Part shown: positions 8,563-16,018 of the stretch, piece after piece
Layout: each line of letters begins with the position of its first letter
Numbering within the stretch: the first letter of the stretch is position 1
Assembly (NCBI GenBank): GCA_031976395.1
Contig: DALYLJ010000040.1
Span: forward strand, 1-20,933
Length of the DNA stretch: 20,933 nt
Direction of reading: 5' to 3'
From: UBA11164 sp002420085
GTDB taxonomy: Bacteria > Pseudomonadota > Gammaproteobacteria > Xanthomonadales > Xanthomonadaceae
Notes under the pieces: generated by a model
Databases searched by the model: none
What the model was told of the DNA's origin: nothing
Seen by the model: only the letters and a program-made list of their open reading frames with translations
Position numbers and translations under genes: made by a program

Positions 8563-8943
8563 CACAAACCCGTTGAAAAACAAGGTATTCGGCGATCGGC
8601 GCGAGCAATCTTAAGATTTCACATCAACAGACACGCGCTATCGTTTGATTTCAAGCCGTTCATCGGGGCTGGACGCGGGCCACCGGCGGCGTACTGCCAA
8701 CCACCGAACATGGCCGGCGAGGCCGTCGAGGGGGAGCAACGGCCGGCATCCGAAGGTCGGCCAGGGACGGACTACCGGCACCGGGAGGGGCCGGCCGTAC
8801 ATCCGGACGGGAAGCGCGAGACGGACCGCTGAGCCGACCGGCCGACCGCTCGCAGCGACCGGCAGCCGTGCCGTCGATCCGAGCGGATGGCCGGCGCACC
8901 GCCGACACGGCCGGCACGTCAGCTCGGGGTCAGAACCGGAAAC
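8563..8943. other. gene-free stretch between the dcw promoter and rnpB
   Basis: No convincing gene lies here. The part next to the promoter (8563-8660) is clearly more AT-rich than its surroundings and holds a perfect 12-base palindrome, AATCTTAAGATT, at 8607-8618. The rest (8661-8943) is very GC-rich with many CCGGC/GCCGG words and an imperfect hairpin at 8841-8863. An 85-codon frame on the minus strand (8660-8917) has the Arg/Pro/Ser/Ala composition of a chance frame and no recognisable domain. No T-run terminator is visible for rnpB. Confidence 0.6.
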
Positions 8944-9313
8944 AGGTGCGGAGCCGGCCGATAAGCCGGGTTCTGTCGTGGGCAGTCATTCCTCTCGGTG
9001 ACACGTCGCCGTGCCACTCCAGCAGCCTACCCGGACGCGATGCGGGCAACATCGTAGCGTCCCTATTTGGCCTTGCTCCAGGTGGGGTTTGCCGTGCCGT
9101 GCGGCGTTGGCCCCGCACGCGGTGGGCTCTTACCCCACCGTTTCACCCTTACCGCCGTCTCAGCGCGACGCGCCCATGACGGGTTGGCGGTTTGTTTTCT
9201 GTTGCACTTTCCGTCGGCTCGCGCCGCCCAGGCGTTACCTGGCACCTTGCCCTGTGGAGCCCGGACTTTCCTCGGCGCGCTTGCGCGCGACGCGACTGCC
9301 TGGCCGACTCCGC
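8944..9313 (-). ncRNA. rnpB: RNase P RNA, bacterial class A
   Basis: This is the catalytic RNA of RNase P, which trims the 5' leader of precursor tRNAs. Reading the minus strand, the 5' arm GCGGAGTCGGCC (9313-9302) pairs with the 3' arm GGCCGGCTCCGC (8959-8948) to form helix P1 with one G-U pair. The conserved GAGGAAAGTCCGGGCTCC element lies at 9273-9256. A GGTGAAACGGTGGGGTAAGAG-like core lies in the middle, and the 3' conserved ACAGAACCCGGCTTA lies just before P1. The length of about 370 bases fits class A. The ends are set from the P1 helix and may be off by a few bases. The location between rsmI and mraZ is shared with Pseudomonas and Xanthomonas. Confidence 0.95.
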
Positions 9314-9319
9314 CTGGGC

Positions 9320-9325
9320 AGTATA
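9320..9325 (-). promoter_or_regulatory. -10 element of rnpB
   Basis: TATACT on the minus strand ends seven bases before the predicted 5' end of the RNA. No clear -35 element is visible 16-18 bases upstream. Confidence 0.6.
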
Positions 9326-9348
9326 CGTCGGCGACCGCCAGCCGGCGA

Positions 9349-9370
9349 TCCGGCGCTCATCCGGCGCTCA
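9349..9370. repeat. 11-base perfect tandem repeat at the rsmI stop
   Basis: TCCGGCGCTCA occurs twice back to back (9349-9359 and 9360-9370). The copy nearer rsmI contains the rsmI stop codon. It looks like a small local duplication between the rsmI stop and the rnpB promoter. Confidence 0.8.
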
Positions 9371-10198
9371 TTCCCCGCCGTACAGCGCCTTGCGCGGCGC
9401 ACCACTGAGATCGGCGGCGATCCGGGCGGCGCGTGACGGCGGCAATTCCTCGACCAGCCGAGCGTACAGGCGGCGGCCGTCAGCCAGGCGTGCGGCATCC
9501 GCTGCGGCGTTGCCGGCGACCAACAGCACGAACTCGCCCCGGCGCTGATCGGGATCGGCCGCGACCCGCGCGGCAATGTCGGCCAGACTGCCGACCAGCA
9601 CGGTCTCGAACAGCTTGGTCAGTTCGCGGGCCAGCACCCCCTCACGCTCGGCGCCGAACACTTCGACCATCGCCGCCAGGGTCTCCTCGATGCGGTGACC
9701 GCTCTCGTAGAAGACCAGGGTGCGCGGCTCGGCGCGGAGCGCCTCCAGGCACTGCCGCCTCGGGCCGGGACGCGCCGGCAGGAAGCCCTCGAAGCAGAAC
9801 CGTTCACAGGCCAGGCCAGCCACCGACAGGGCGGCAATCGCCGCGCACGGTCCCGGCACTGGATGGATCGCCAGGCCGGCGGCGCGTACCGCCCGGACCA
9901 AGGGAAAGCCGGGGTCGCTGATCAGCGGGGTACCGGCATCCGAAATCAGCGCCAGCGACTGGCCGGAGCGCAGACGATCGAGCAGGACCGGTATGCGCTC
10001 GCTCTCGTTGTGTTCGTGCAGCGACAGCAGCGGCCGGGCGATCCCGTGATGGGTCAGCAGGGTGCGGCTGTGGCGGGTGTCCTCGGCCAGGATGGCATCG
10101 ACGGCGCCGAGTACGGCGACCGCCCGCACCGTGATGTCGTCGAGGTTGCCGATCGGGGTGGCGACCACGTACAGCGTTGCAGGAGCGACCACGGCCAT
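9368..10198 (-). CDS. rsmI: RsmI, 16S rRNA 2'-O-methyltransferase (C1402)
   Basis: RsmI methylates the 2'-OH of C1402 of 16S rRNA, the same nucleotide whose base is methylated by RsmH in this window. It has 276 aa (E. coli 286). The tetrapyrrole-methylase-fold motifs are visible: ATPIGNLDDIT at 13-23, AEDTRHS at 38-44, ALISDAGTPLISDPG, VPGPCAAIAALSVAGL, FEGFLP and the FYESGHRIEETL segment. The ATG at 10198 puts the conserved motif at the usual distance from the N-terminus. It is divergent from lpoA and lies upstream of rnpB on the same strand. A -10-like TAAGAT lies 34 bases upstream. Confidence 0.97.
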   Translation of the reverse strand: MAVVAPATLYVVATPIGNLDDITVRAVAVLGAVDAILAEDTRHSRTLLTHHGIARPLLSLHEHNESERIPVLLDRLRSGQSLALISDAGTPLISDPGFPLVRAVRAAGLAIHPVPGPCAAIAALSVAGLACERFCFEGFLPARPGPRRQCLEALRAEPRTLVFYESGHRIEETLAAMVEVFGAEREGVLARELTKLFETVLVGSLADIAARVAADPDQRRGEFVLLVAGNAAADAARLADGRRLYARLVEELPPSRAARIAADLSGAPRKALYGGE

Positions 10199-10231
10199 GA
10201 ACTTCCAGGAATCAGTGCGGACGACCGGACG

Positions 10232-10237
10232 ATCTTA
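10232..10237 (-). promoter_or_regulatory. -10-like element of rsmI
   Basis: TAAGAT in the context GGCTAAGATCG on the minus strand lies 34 bases before the rsmI start. No good -35 is visible. The context matches other -10-like sites in this window. Confidence 0.45.
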
Positions 10238-10354
10238 GCCGGCATTTCAGATCGACCGCACGGATCAGCCGGCCGGCCCGGCGATCGACAGCGGAAATCC
10301 CTGGTCTGGCCCAAGGATCGGTGGCCGGCCGGACCGAGACCATTGGCAACAGGC

Positions 10355-10360
10355 TATGAT
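10355..10360 (+). promoter_or_regulatory. -10-like element of lpoA
   Basis: TATGAT in the context GGCTATGATCG lies about 40 bases before the chosen lpoA start. The in-frame ATG at 10356 falls inside this element, which argues against that ATG as the start. Confidence 0.5.
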
Positions 10361-10400
10361 CGGCAGCGATCCGCACCCTCGAATCACAGGACCGACCGGC

Positions 10401-12197
10401 ATGCCCGCTCTTGCCCCCCTTCCTGCGCCCACCGCTTCGGCGCCGCTTGGCCTGCCTCTGGCCCTGTTGGTCATGCTCGTGCTGTCCGGCTGCGCGACCA
10501 CGTCCGGTGCCGGTGCCGCGCGCCCCGAGCCCGGCCTCGACCACCTGGCCGACAGCCCGCCCCTGACTGCCGCGCCCGCCTATGAAACCGCCGCCGCCCG
10601 CGCCCGTGGCAGCACCCGCGCCGAACTGTACCTGCGCGCGGCCGAAGCCTGGCAGGCCGGGGGCGACACCCATGCCGCCGAACGCGCGCTGTCGGCCGTG
10701 GATGGCCGGCGGTTGGCGACGGACGATGCGCTGCGCTATGACCTGCTGCGTGCCGAATCCGAGTTGCGCGACCAGGCCGGCGAACGGGCCTTGCAACGGC
10801 TGCGCGGCGACCCGTCGCGCCTGCCCGATCCGCTGCGCCAGCGCTGGCACGCCGCCCGCGCCGAGGCCCTGCTGGCCAGCGATCGACCCTTCGAGGCGGC
10901 CGCCGAACTGAGCCGACTGGCGGTCGGGCAGACCCGCACCGAACGGGCCGAATCGCTCGCCACGATCGCCCGACTGCTGGCACGGGTCGATGACGACACC
11001 CTGCGTCACCGGGCCGATGCCCTGGCTGCCGACGACCCGCTGTACCGGCATGTCGCGGCAGCGCTGTCCGAGCGCGGTTTCGCCGTGCCGCGACCGGTGC
11101 CGCCGGATCCGGCCTTCGACCAGATCGAGCGCGCACCCGCCGATGCCGATGGCTATCGGCCGGCACGCCGGCTGGCCGTCCTGCTGCCGCTGACCGGCGC
11201 CCTGGCCAGCGCTGCCGAATCGGTTCGCGATGGCCTGCTCAGCGCCCATTTCGGGGAAACCCGCAACCGTCCGGACCTGCGCTTCTACGATACCGAAAGC
11301 AGCCCGGAACGGGCCGTCGAGCGCTACCGGGAAGCCCAGCGCGATGGCGCTGGCCAGGTCATCGGACCGCTCGGGCGGGACGAAGTGGCGGCGGTCGCGG
11401 CCCTGGCCGATCTGTCGCTGCCGTTGCTGGCACTCAATCGCGACGAGCGGCCGCTGCCGCCGGGACACATGAGTTTCTCGCTGGCGCCGGAAGACGAGGC
11501 GATCGCCCTGGCCGATCGTCTGCTGCGTCGCGGCCAACGCCGGACGGTTGCAATCAGCGACGGCGATCCGGTCGGCGAACGCAGCCTGGCCGCCTTCGCC
11601 GAGCGCCTGCGTGAAGCCGGCGGCGAACTGCTGGTCAGCGCCCGGATCGACCCCACCTTCAGCAACCACAGCACCGCGATCGGACAGATCCACGCGGTGG
11701 TCGGCACGGATGGCTTCGACGCGGTCGTGCTGGCCCTGCAAGCGCCGCAAGCACGCATGGTCGCTGCGCAACTGCCGGCCGCCGGCCTGGCCCGGCGGCC
11801 GATCTACGCGACCTCGCGGATCGTGCTCGGCAGCGGCGACCCGCGTCTGGATCGCGAACTCGACGGCATCGAATTCCCTGACCTCGCCTGGCCGACCCGC
11901 ACCGTACCCGGCACGCCCAGCGGCGAAGGCCCCGCCGGCCAACTCGACAGTGCCCGCGGCGGCCGCGCCCGACTGTTCGCATTCGGCATCGACGCCTATC
12001 GCCTGAGCGGCTACGGGGGTCGATTGGCCAGCGACCCGAGCGCCGTGCTGCGCGGCGCCACCGGCGAGCTGCGCCTGGATCTGTTCGGCAATGTCCTGCG
12101 CGAGCCGGCCTGGTCGGTCTTCGAGGGCGGTCGGCCGCAGCCGGCCAGTGACGGTGGCCTGGCAACCGAGACGATGGCCGCCGATGTCGGCCGATGA
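10401..12197 (+). CDS. lpoA: LpoA, outer-membrane lipoprotein activator of PBP1A
   Basis: LpoA spans from the outer membrane to the wall and stimulates the class A synthase PBP1A. There is a hydrophobic signal peptide ending in the lipobox LSGC (lipidated Cys at 31 with this start). The N-terminal half is alpha-helical and TPR-like, rich in Ala, Leu and Arg. From about residue 256 (RLAVLLPLTGALASAAESVR) there is a periplasmic-binding-protein-like domain with the LpoA-type VIGPLGRDEV and RPIYATS stretches. At 598 aa it is somewhat shorter than E. coli LpoA (678). An ATG at 10356 would add 15 residues but lies in the -10-like element; ATG 10401 has AGGA nine bases upstream. The 3' end overlaps yraN by 14 bases. 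Confidence 0.9.
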   Translation: MPALAPLPAPTASAPLGLPLALLVMLVLSGCATTSGAGAARPEPGLDHLADSPPLTAAPAYETAAARARGSTRAELYLRAAEAWQAGGDTHAAERALSAVDGRRLATDDALRYDLLRAESELRDQAGERALQRLRGDPSRLPDPLRQRWHAARAEALLASDRPFEAAAELSRLAVGQTRTERAESLATIARLLARVDDDTLRHRADALAADDPLYRHVAAALSERGFAVPRPVPPDPAFDQIERAPADADGYRPARRLAVLLPLTGALASAAESVRDGLLSAHFGETRNRPDLRFYDTESSPERAVERYREAQRDGAGQVIGPLGRDEVAAVAALADLSLPLLALNRDERPLPPGHMSFSLAPEDEAIALADRLLRRGQRRTVAISDGDPVGERSLAAFAERLREAGGELLVSARIDPTFSNHSTAIGQIHAVVGTDGFDAVVLALQAPQARMVAAQLPAAGLARRPIYATSRIVLGSGDPRLDRELDGIEFPDLAWPTRTVPGTPSGEGPAGQLDSARGGRARLFAFGIDAYRLSGYGGRLASDPSAVLRGATGELRLDLFGNVLREPAWSVFEGGRPQPASDGGLATETMAADVGR

Positions 12198-12567
12198 TGG
12201 CGTCCGCACCCGGATCGGCGCGGCGGCGGAACAGGCCGCCTCGGATCATCTGGTCCGTTCCGGCCTGGTTCTGCTGCGTCGCAACGTCCGCTATCCGTTC
12301 GGCGAGTTGGACCTGGTGATGCGCGACGGTCAGACCGTGGTATTCGTCGAAGTCCGGTATCGCGGCTCGACCCGATTCGGCGACGGCGCCGATTCGGTCG
12401 ATCGCCGCAAGCGGACGCGGCTGATCCACGCCGCTCAGGCTTTCCTGGCCAGCGAGCGCCTGCTGGCGCGCCAGCCCTGCCGGTTCGACGTGGTTGCGGT
12501 CTCGGGCAGTACCGCCCTGCCGGTGTTCGACTGGATCCGCGACGCCTTCCGACTCGACGACGCCTGA
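12184..12567 (+). CDS. yraN: YraN, UPF0102 family nuclease-fold protein
   Basis: This is the UPF0102 protein commonly found next to lpoA; its cellular role is not established. The 127 aa show the family pattern: RNVRYPFGELDLV (33-45), FVEVRYR (54-60), SVDRRKRTRL (71-80) and RFDVVAV near the C-terminus. Glu41, Asp43 and the EVR of 56-58 resemble a PD-(D/E)XK-type nuclease core. The longer open frame starts at 12091, but the family begins at the ATG at 12184, which lies 14 bases inside lpoA, so the pair is probably translated together. The usual GEdxA of the N-terminal helix reads GAAAEQAA here. Confidence 0.93.
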   Translation: MSADDGVRTRIGAAAEQAASDHLVRSGLVLLRRNVRYPFGELDLVMRDGQTVVFVEVRYRGSTRFGDGADSVDRRKRTRLIHAAQAFLASERLLARQPCRFDVVAVSGSTALPVFDWIRDAFRLDDA

Positions 12568-12605
12568 GCCGCACCACCAACTCGAACCTGCGGCATCGGG
12601 CTGGC

Positions 12606-12611
12606 TACAAT
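12606..12611 (+). promoter_or_regulatory. -10-like element of the FAD oxidoreductase gene
   Basis: TACAAT in the context GGCTACAATCGACCG lies 23 bases before the ATG at 12635. It would give a leader of only about 15-18 bases, and no Shine-Dalgarno sequence is obvious. The -35 is weak. Confidence 0.5.
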
Positions 12612-12634
12612 CGACCGCAGACACCGCCGCTGCC

Positions 12635-14026
12635 ATGTCCGAACGCCTGCCAACCGACCTCGAACACCACCTGCGCGCCATCCTCGGCGACGATGCCCTG
12701 TTGCTCGATCAGGCCGAACGGATCGTCTACGGCTACGACAATTCCAACCATCGCGGCCTGCCGGCGGCGGTCGCCCTGCCAACCGAGACCGAACAGGTCG
12801 CCGCCCTGGTGCGCGCCTGTCGGCACCACCGGTTCCCGATCGTGGCACGCGGTCGCGGCACCAATACCACCGGTGCCTCGATCGCCGTGCAGGGCGGCCT
12901 GGTGGTCGGCTTCGAGCGGATGAACCGGCTGCTGGCCCTGGAGCCGGCCGACCGGCTGGCGGTGGTTCAGCCGGGACTGATCAATGCCGATCTGCAAACC
13001 GCCGCAGCCGCACGCGGCCTGTTCTGGCCACCGGACCCGACCAGTGCCGGCTTCAGCAGCATCGGCGGCAACCTCGCCTGCAATGCCGGCGGTCCACGGG
13101 CGGTCAAGTACGGCGCCTGCCGCGACACCGTGCTTGGCCTGGTCGCGGTCACCGGTCGAGGCGAAACCATCCGCTGCGGCGGCGCGACCAGCAAGGCTTC
13201 CGCCGGCTACGACTTCACCCGTTTCATCATCGGCTCGGAGGGCACCCTGGCCCTGATCGTCGAGGCGACCCTGGCCCTCACACCGCTGTCGCCGGCCCGA
13301 GTGACCCTGCGCGCGCTCTACCGCGACGTGGTCAGCGCCGCCGCCGCCGTCGCCCGGCTGATGGCGCAGCCACACACCCCATCGATGCTGGAATTCATGG
13401 ATGGCGACTGTGTCCGGCTGGCACGCGAGGTCGGTGGGGCCGACATCCCGCCGGCCGGCGCCCTGCTGATGATCGAAGCCGACGGCGATCCCAGGGCACT
13501 GCCGATCGCCGCCGAAGCGCTGACGCGCGCCGCCTCCGGTGATGGCCTGATCGCCCTCGATCATGCTCGCGACGAAGCCGAGCGCGAGACCCTGTTCGCT
13601 GCACGCAAGGCACTGTCACCGGCCCTGCGCACCCTGGCACCGGGCAAGATCAATGAAGACGTGGTGGTGCCGGTGTCACGCATCCCCGATCTGGTGGCCG
13701 GCGTGCGCGCCATGGCCGAGCGCAGCCGGTTGCCGGTGGTCAGCTTCGGCCACGCCGGCAATGGCAACCTGCATGTCAACATCCTGTACCACCCCGACGA
13801 CCCCGACCAGACCGCCCGCGCCGAAGCACTCCTGCCGGACCTGTTCGATCTGGCCCTGCGCCTGGGCGGCACCCTGTCCGGCGAGCACGGCATCGGCCTC
13901 GACAAGCGCGCCTTCATGGCTCGCGCCCACGACCCGGCGACCCTGGCAATGATGGGCGCGATCAAGATGGCCTTCGACCCGGATGGCATCCTCAACCCCG
14001 GCAAACTGCTGCCCGAATCGCGATGA
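12635..14026 (+). CDS. FAD-linked oxidoreductase of the GlcD / D-lactate dehydrogenase type
   Basis: This is a two-domain FAD enzyme that likely oxidises a D-2-hydroxyacid such as D-lactate, glycolate or D-2-hydroxyglutarate; the substrate cannot be told from sequence. The N-terminal FAD_binding_4 domain carries ARGRGTNTTG (71-80), PPDPTSAGFSSIGGNLACNA (132-151) and the GSEGTLALI stretch. The C-terminal FAD-oxidase domain carries GHAGNGNLHVNI, GEHGIGLDKR and a final FDPDGILNPGK. At 463 aa it has the usual length, with no extra Fe-S domain. The start is the ATG at 12635; the frame upstream overlaps yraN and shows no homology. It overlaps the next gene by ATGA, so the two are likely co-expressed. 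Confidence 0.9.
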   Translation: MSERLPTDLEHHLRAILGDDALLLDQAERIVYGYDNSNHRGLPAAVALPTETEQVAALVRACRHHRFPIVARGRGTNTTGASIAVQGGLVVGFERMNRLLALEPADRLAVVQPGLINADLQTAAAARGLFWPPDPTSAGFSSIGGNLACNAGGPRAVKYGACRDTVLGLVAVTGRGETIRCGGATSKASAGYDFTRFIIGSEGTLALIVEATLALTPLSPARVTLRALYRDVVSAAAAVARLMAQPHTPSMLEFMDGDCVRLAREVGGADIPPAGALLMIEADGDPRALPIAAEALTRAASGDGLIALDHARDEAERETLFAARKALSPALRTLAPGKINEDVVVPVSRIPDLVAGVRAMAERSRLPVVSFGHAGNGNLHVNILYHPDDPDQTARAEALLPDLFDLALRLGGTLSGEHGIGLDKRAFMARAHDPATLAMMGAIKMAFDPDGILNPGKLLPESR

Positions 14027-14628
14027 ACACCGACCCGGCTGCACTGACCGAACTGCTCACCGAGATCGGTGCCTGTCGGCGCTGCGCGGACCAGCTTCCA
14101 CAGGGTCCAAGACCGGTGCTGCGTGCCGCCGTCACGGCCCGACTGCTGGTGGTCGGCCAGGCACCGGGCAGCCGTGTCCATGCCAGCGGCATCCCTTGGG
14201 ACGACGCCAGCGGTGAGCGCCTGCGCACCTGGCTCGGCCTGGATCGAACCCGCTTCTACGACGTCGAACGGGTTGCCATCGTGCCGATGGGCTTCTGCTA
14301 CCCCGGTCGGGGCCGCACCGGTGATCGGCCGCCACGCCCCGAATGCCGACGGACCTGGCATCCCCGACTGCTGCCGCTGCTGCCCCGGATCGAACTGACC
14401 CTGGCGATCGGTCGCTACGCCCAGGCCCACTTCCTGCCCGATCGCCGGAGCCTCAGCCTGACCGATACCGTGCGCGCCTGGCGCCAGGCACCGCCCGGCA
14501 TCATGCCGCTGCCGCACCCGAGCCCACGCAATATCGGCTGGTTCCGCAGCAATCCGTGGTTCGAGCAGGAACTGCTGCCAGAACTGCGCCAACGGGTCGC
14601 CCAAGTGCTGGCCGACACCCCGGTCTGA
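14023..14628 (+). CDS. uracil-DNA-glycosylase-like protein with Fe-S cysteine pattern
   Basis: The protein (201 aa) fits the uracil-DNA glycosylase superfamily, which removes damaged bases from DNA. Motif 1 is GQAPGSRVHASGIPWDD (45-61), resembling the GEAPG motif of family 4, with Gln in the Glu place. Motif 2 is LPHPSPRN (163-170). Cys18, Cys21, Cys92 and Cys108 have the CxxC and 16-residue spacing that hold the [4Fe-4S] cluster in family 4 enzymes. These matches are read by eye from family knowledge; activity on uracil is inferred and the Gln change could alter it. The start overlaps the oxidoreductase stop as ATGA. Confidence 0.82.
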   Translation: MNTDPAALTELLTEIGACRRCADQLPQGPRPVLRAAVTARLLVVGQAPGSRVHASGIPWDDASGERLRTWLGLDRTRFYDVERVAIVPMGFCYPGRGRTGDRPPRPECRRTWHPRLLPLLPRIELTLAIGRYAQAHFLPDRRSLSLTDTVRAWRQAPPGIMPLPHPSPRNIGWFRSNPWFEQELLPELRQRVAQVLADTPV

Positions 14629-14711
14629 CCGGCAGGCGCCGACGACAGCGGCGACGATGCCGCGCAGACGCACACACCGCCACGCCCGCCGGACCGGTTT
14701 CGACGGGCTGC

Positions 14712-14717
14712 TAGAAT
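14712..14717 (+). promoter_or_regulatory. -10-like element of the DLD glycosyltransferase gene
   Basis: TAGAAT in the context TGCTAGAATGACC lies 32 bases before the ATG at 14750, in the only sizeable gap of this strand segment. No clear -35. Confidence 0.45.
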
Positions 14718-14749
14718 GACCGCCCTGCACCTGCACCCATCCGCTCGCC

Positions 14750-15499
14750 ATGAACGCATCCCCGACCCGGCAACTCGTGTGCATGAAATGGGGCGACAAG
14801 TTCGGCGCCGACGACGTCAATCGTCTGTACCGGATGGTACGCGCCAACCTGAGCGGCGACCTGCGCATGCTGTGTTTCACCGACCGGCCGGACGGCATCG
14901 ACCCGGCGGTGTCGTGCCGGCCGCTGCCGCCGGTACCGGTGGTCGGCGAGCGGCTCGATCGCGGCTGGCGCAAACTCGGCCTGTTCGGCCCGGAACTGGC
15001 CCGCGAGTTCTCCGGCGACGTGCTCTATCTCGACCTCGACATCGCCGTCACCGCCCCGCTCGACCCATTGTTCGAGTTGCCCGGCGAATTCTTCATCATC
15101 AAGGATTACAAACCGTTCCGCTATCGCCATCGGCGGACCGGCAACTCCTCGGTGTTCCGCCATCGGGCCGGCGCCTTCGCCGATCTGCTGGATGGCATCG
15201 CCGCCCGTGGCGAAGCGATCCGCAGCGACTTCCGCGATGAACAGGAACTGCTGTCGGACTACGTCCACCGCGCCGGCCTGCTCAACTACTGGCCGACCGG
15301 CTGGTGCGTCAGCTTCAAGCACGATTGCGTGCGGCCCCTGCCGTTCGGCCTGTGGCAGACGCCGCGTCTGCCCGAACGGGCCAAGGTCGTGGTCTTCCAC
15401 GGCCGACCGAAACCCGAGGAGGCGGTCGCCGGGATCGGCGGCAAATGGTTTCGACCGCTGCGCCCGGCACCCTGGCTGGCGTCCTATCTGGGACGTTGA
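14750..15499 (+). CDS. putative glycosyltransferase with DLD motif
   Basis: The 249-aa protein looks like a soluble GT-A-fold glycosyltransferase. It opens with LVCMKWGDKFGADDVNRLY and has LCFTDRPDG (41-49), followed by VLYLDLDIAV (91-100). The DLD matches the metal-binding DxD of GT8-like enzymes. A later segment, WPTGWCVSFKH, and VVFHGRPKP near the C-terminus fit the family, in which a C-terminal His is often a ligand. No signal peptide or membrane segment is visible. The acceptor is unknown. It is a single gene between the UDG-like gene (122-base gap) and the convergent pgpA, with its own -10-like element. Confidence 0.75.
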   Translation: MNASPTRQLVCMKWGDKFGADDVNRLYRMVRANLSGDLRMLCFTDRPDGIDPAVSCRPLPPVPVVGERLDRGWRKLGLFGPELAREFSGDVLYLDLDIAVTAPLDPLFELPGEFFIIKDYKPFRYRHRRTGNSSVFRHRAGAFADLLDGIAARGEAIRSDFRDEQELLSDYVHRAGLLNYWPTGWCVSFKHDCVRPLPFGLWQTPRLPERAKVVVFHGRPKPEEAVAGIGGKWFRPLRPAPWLASYLGR

Positions 15500-15544
15500 A
15501 CGGCAGACACAGCGAGCCGACACCACCGCCGGCCGTAGCGCGGC

Positions 15545-16018
15545 TCAGGCCAGCAGGGCAGCCGCGATCTGGAGTACCAGCAGGGCGTACAGACCAGCCA
15601 GCACGTCATCGGCCATCGCACCGAAGCCGCCCTTGAGCCGGCGGTCGGCCCACGACACCGGCCACGGCTTGAGGATGTCGAACACCCGGAACACCAGCAG
15701 GCCGGCGAGCAGCCACAGCCAGCCATCGGGCAGCAGGATCAGCGCGATCCACAGCCCGACGAACTCATCGATCACCACCATCCCAGGGTCTTCGCGACCG
15801 ATCCGGGCGATCACCTGCCCGGCCGCCCAGGTGCCGAGCCCGAAGACCAGCAGCACCACCAGCAGATAACCGAACAGCGGCAACTCGCGCAGGGCAAACC
15901 AGGGCAGCAGGGCCGCGACACTGCCGACCGTGCCGGGCACATGCGGGGACAGCCCGACCCCGAACCCGGTCGCAAGCCAACCGGACCAATGCGCCAGTAC
16001 CGGCGGACGGGCGCTCAT
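15545..16018 (-). CDS. pgpA: PgpA, phosphatidylglycerophosphatase A
   Basis: PgpA removes the phosphate of phosphatidylglycerol phosphate in the inner membrane, the last step of phosphatidylglycerol synthesis. The 157 aa (E. coli 172) have the family motifs: GLSPHVPGTVGS (22-33), VVIDEFVG with Asp84 and Glu85, and GGFGAMADDVLAG with Asp137-Asp138. Hydrophobic segments lie around 50-68, 88-110 and 140-156. The open frame extends upstream to 16192 inside thiL, but the start that fits the family is the ATG at 16018, overlapping the thiL stop as ATGA. It is the last gene of the ribH operon and converges on the DLD glycosyltransferase. Confidence 0.95.
   Translation of the reverse strand: MSARPPVLAHWSGWLATGFGVGLSPHVPGTVGSVAALLPWFALRELPLFGYLLVVLLVFGLGTWAAGQVIARIGREDPGMVVIDEFVGLWIALILLPDGWLWLLAGLLVFRVFDILKPWPVSWADRRLKGGFGAMADDVLAGLYALLVLQIAAALLA

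Noticed and set aside
8841..8863. Imperfect hairpin downstream of rnpB as its terminator
   Set aside because: It lies about 80 bases beyond the RNA's 3' end, has two internal mismatches and no T-run.
8660..8917. 85-codon minus-strand frame between mraZ and rnpB
   Set aside because: Composition is that of a random frame in GC-rich DNA, with no ribosome-binding site and no homology I recognise.
10212..12209. 665-codon minus-strand frame opposite lpoA
   Set aside because: Low-complexity Gln/Gly/Arg/Ala composition and no motifs, while the plus-strand frame encodes a lipoprotein with lipobox and LpoA domains.
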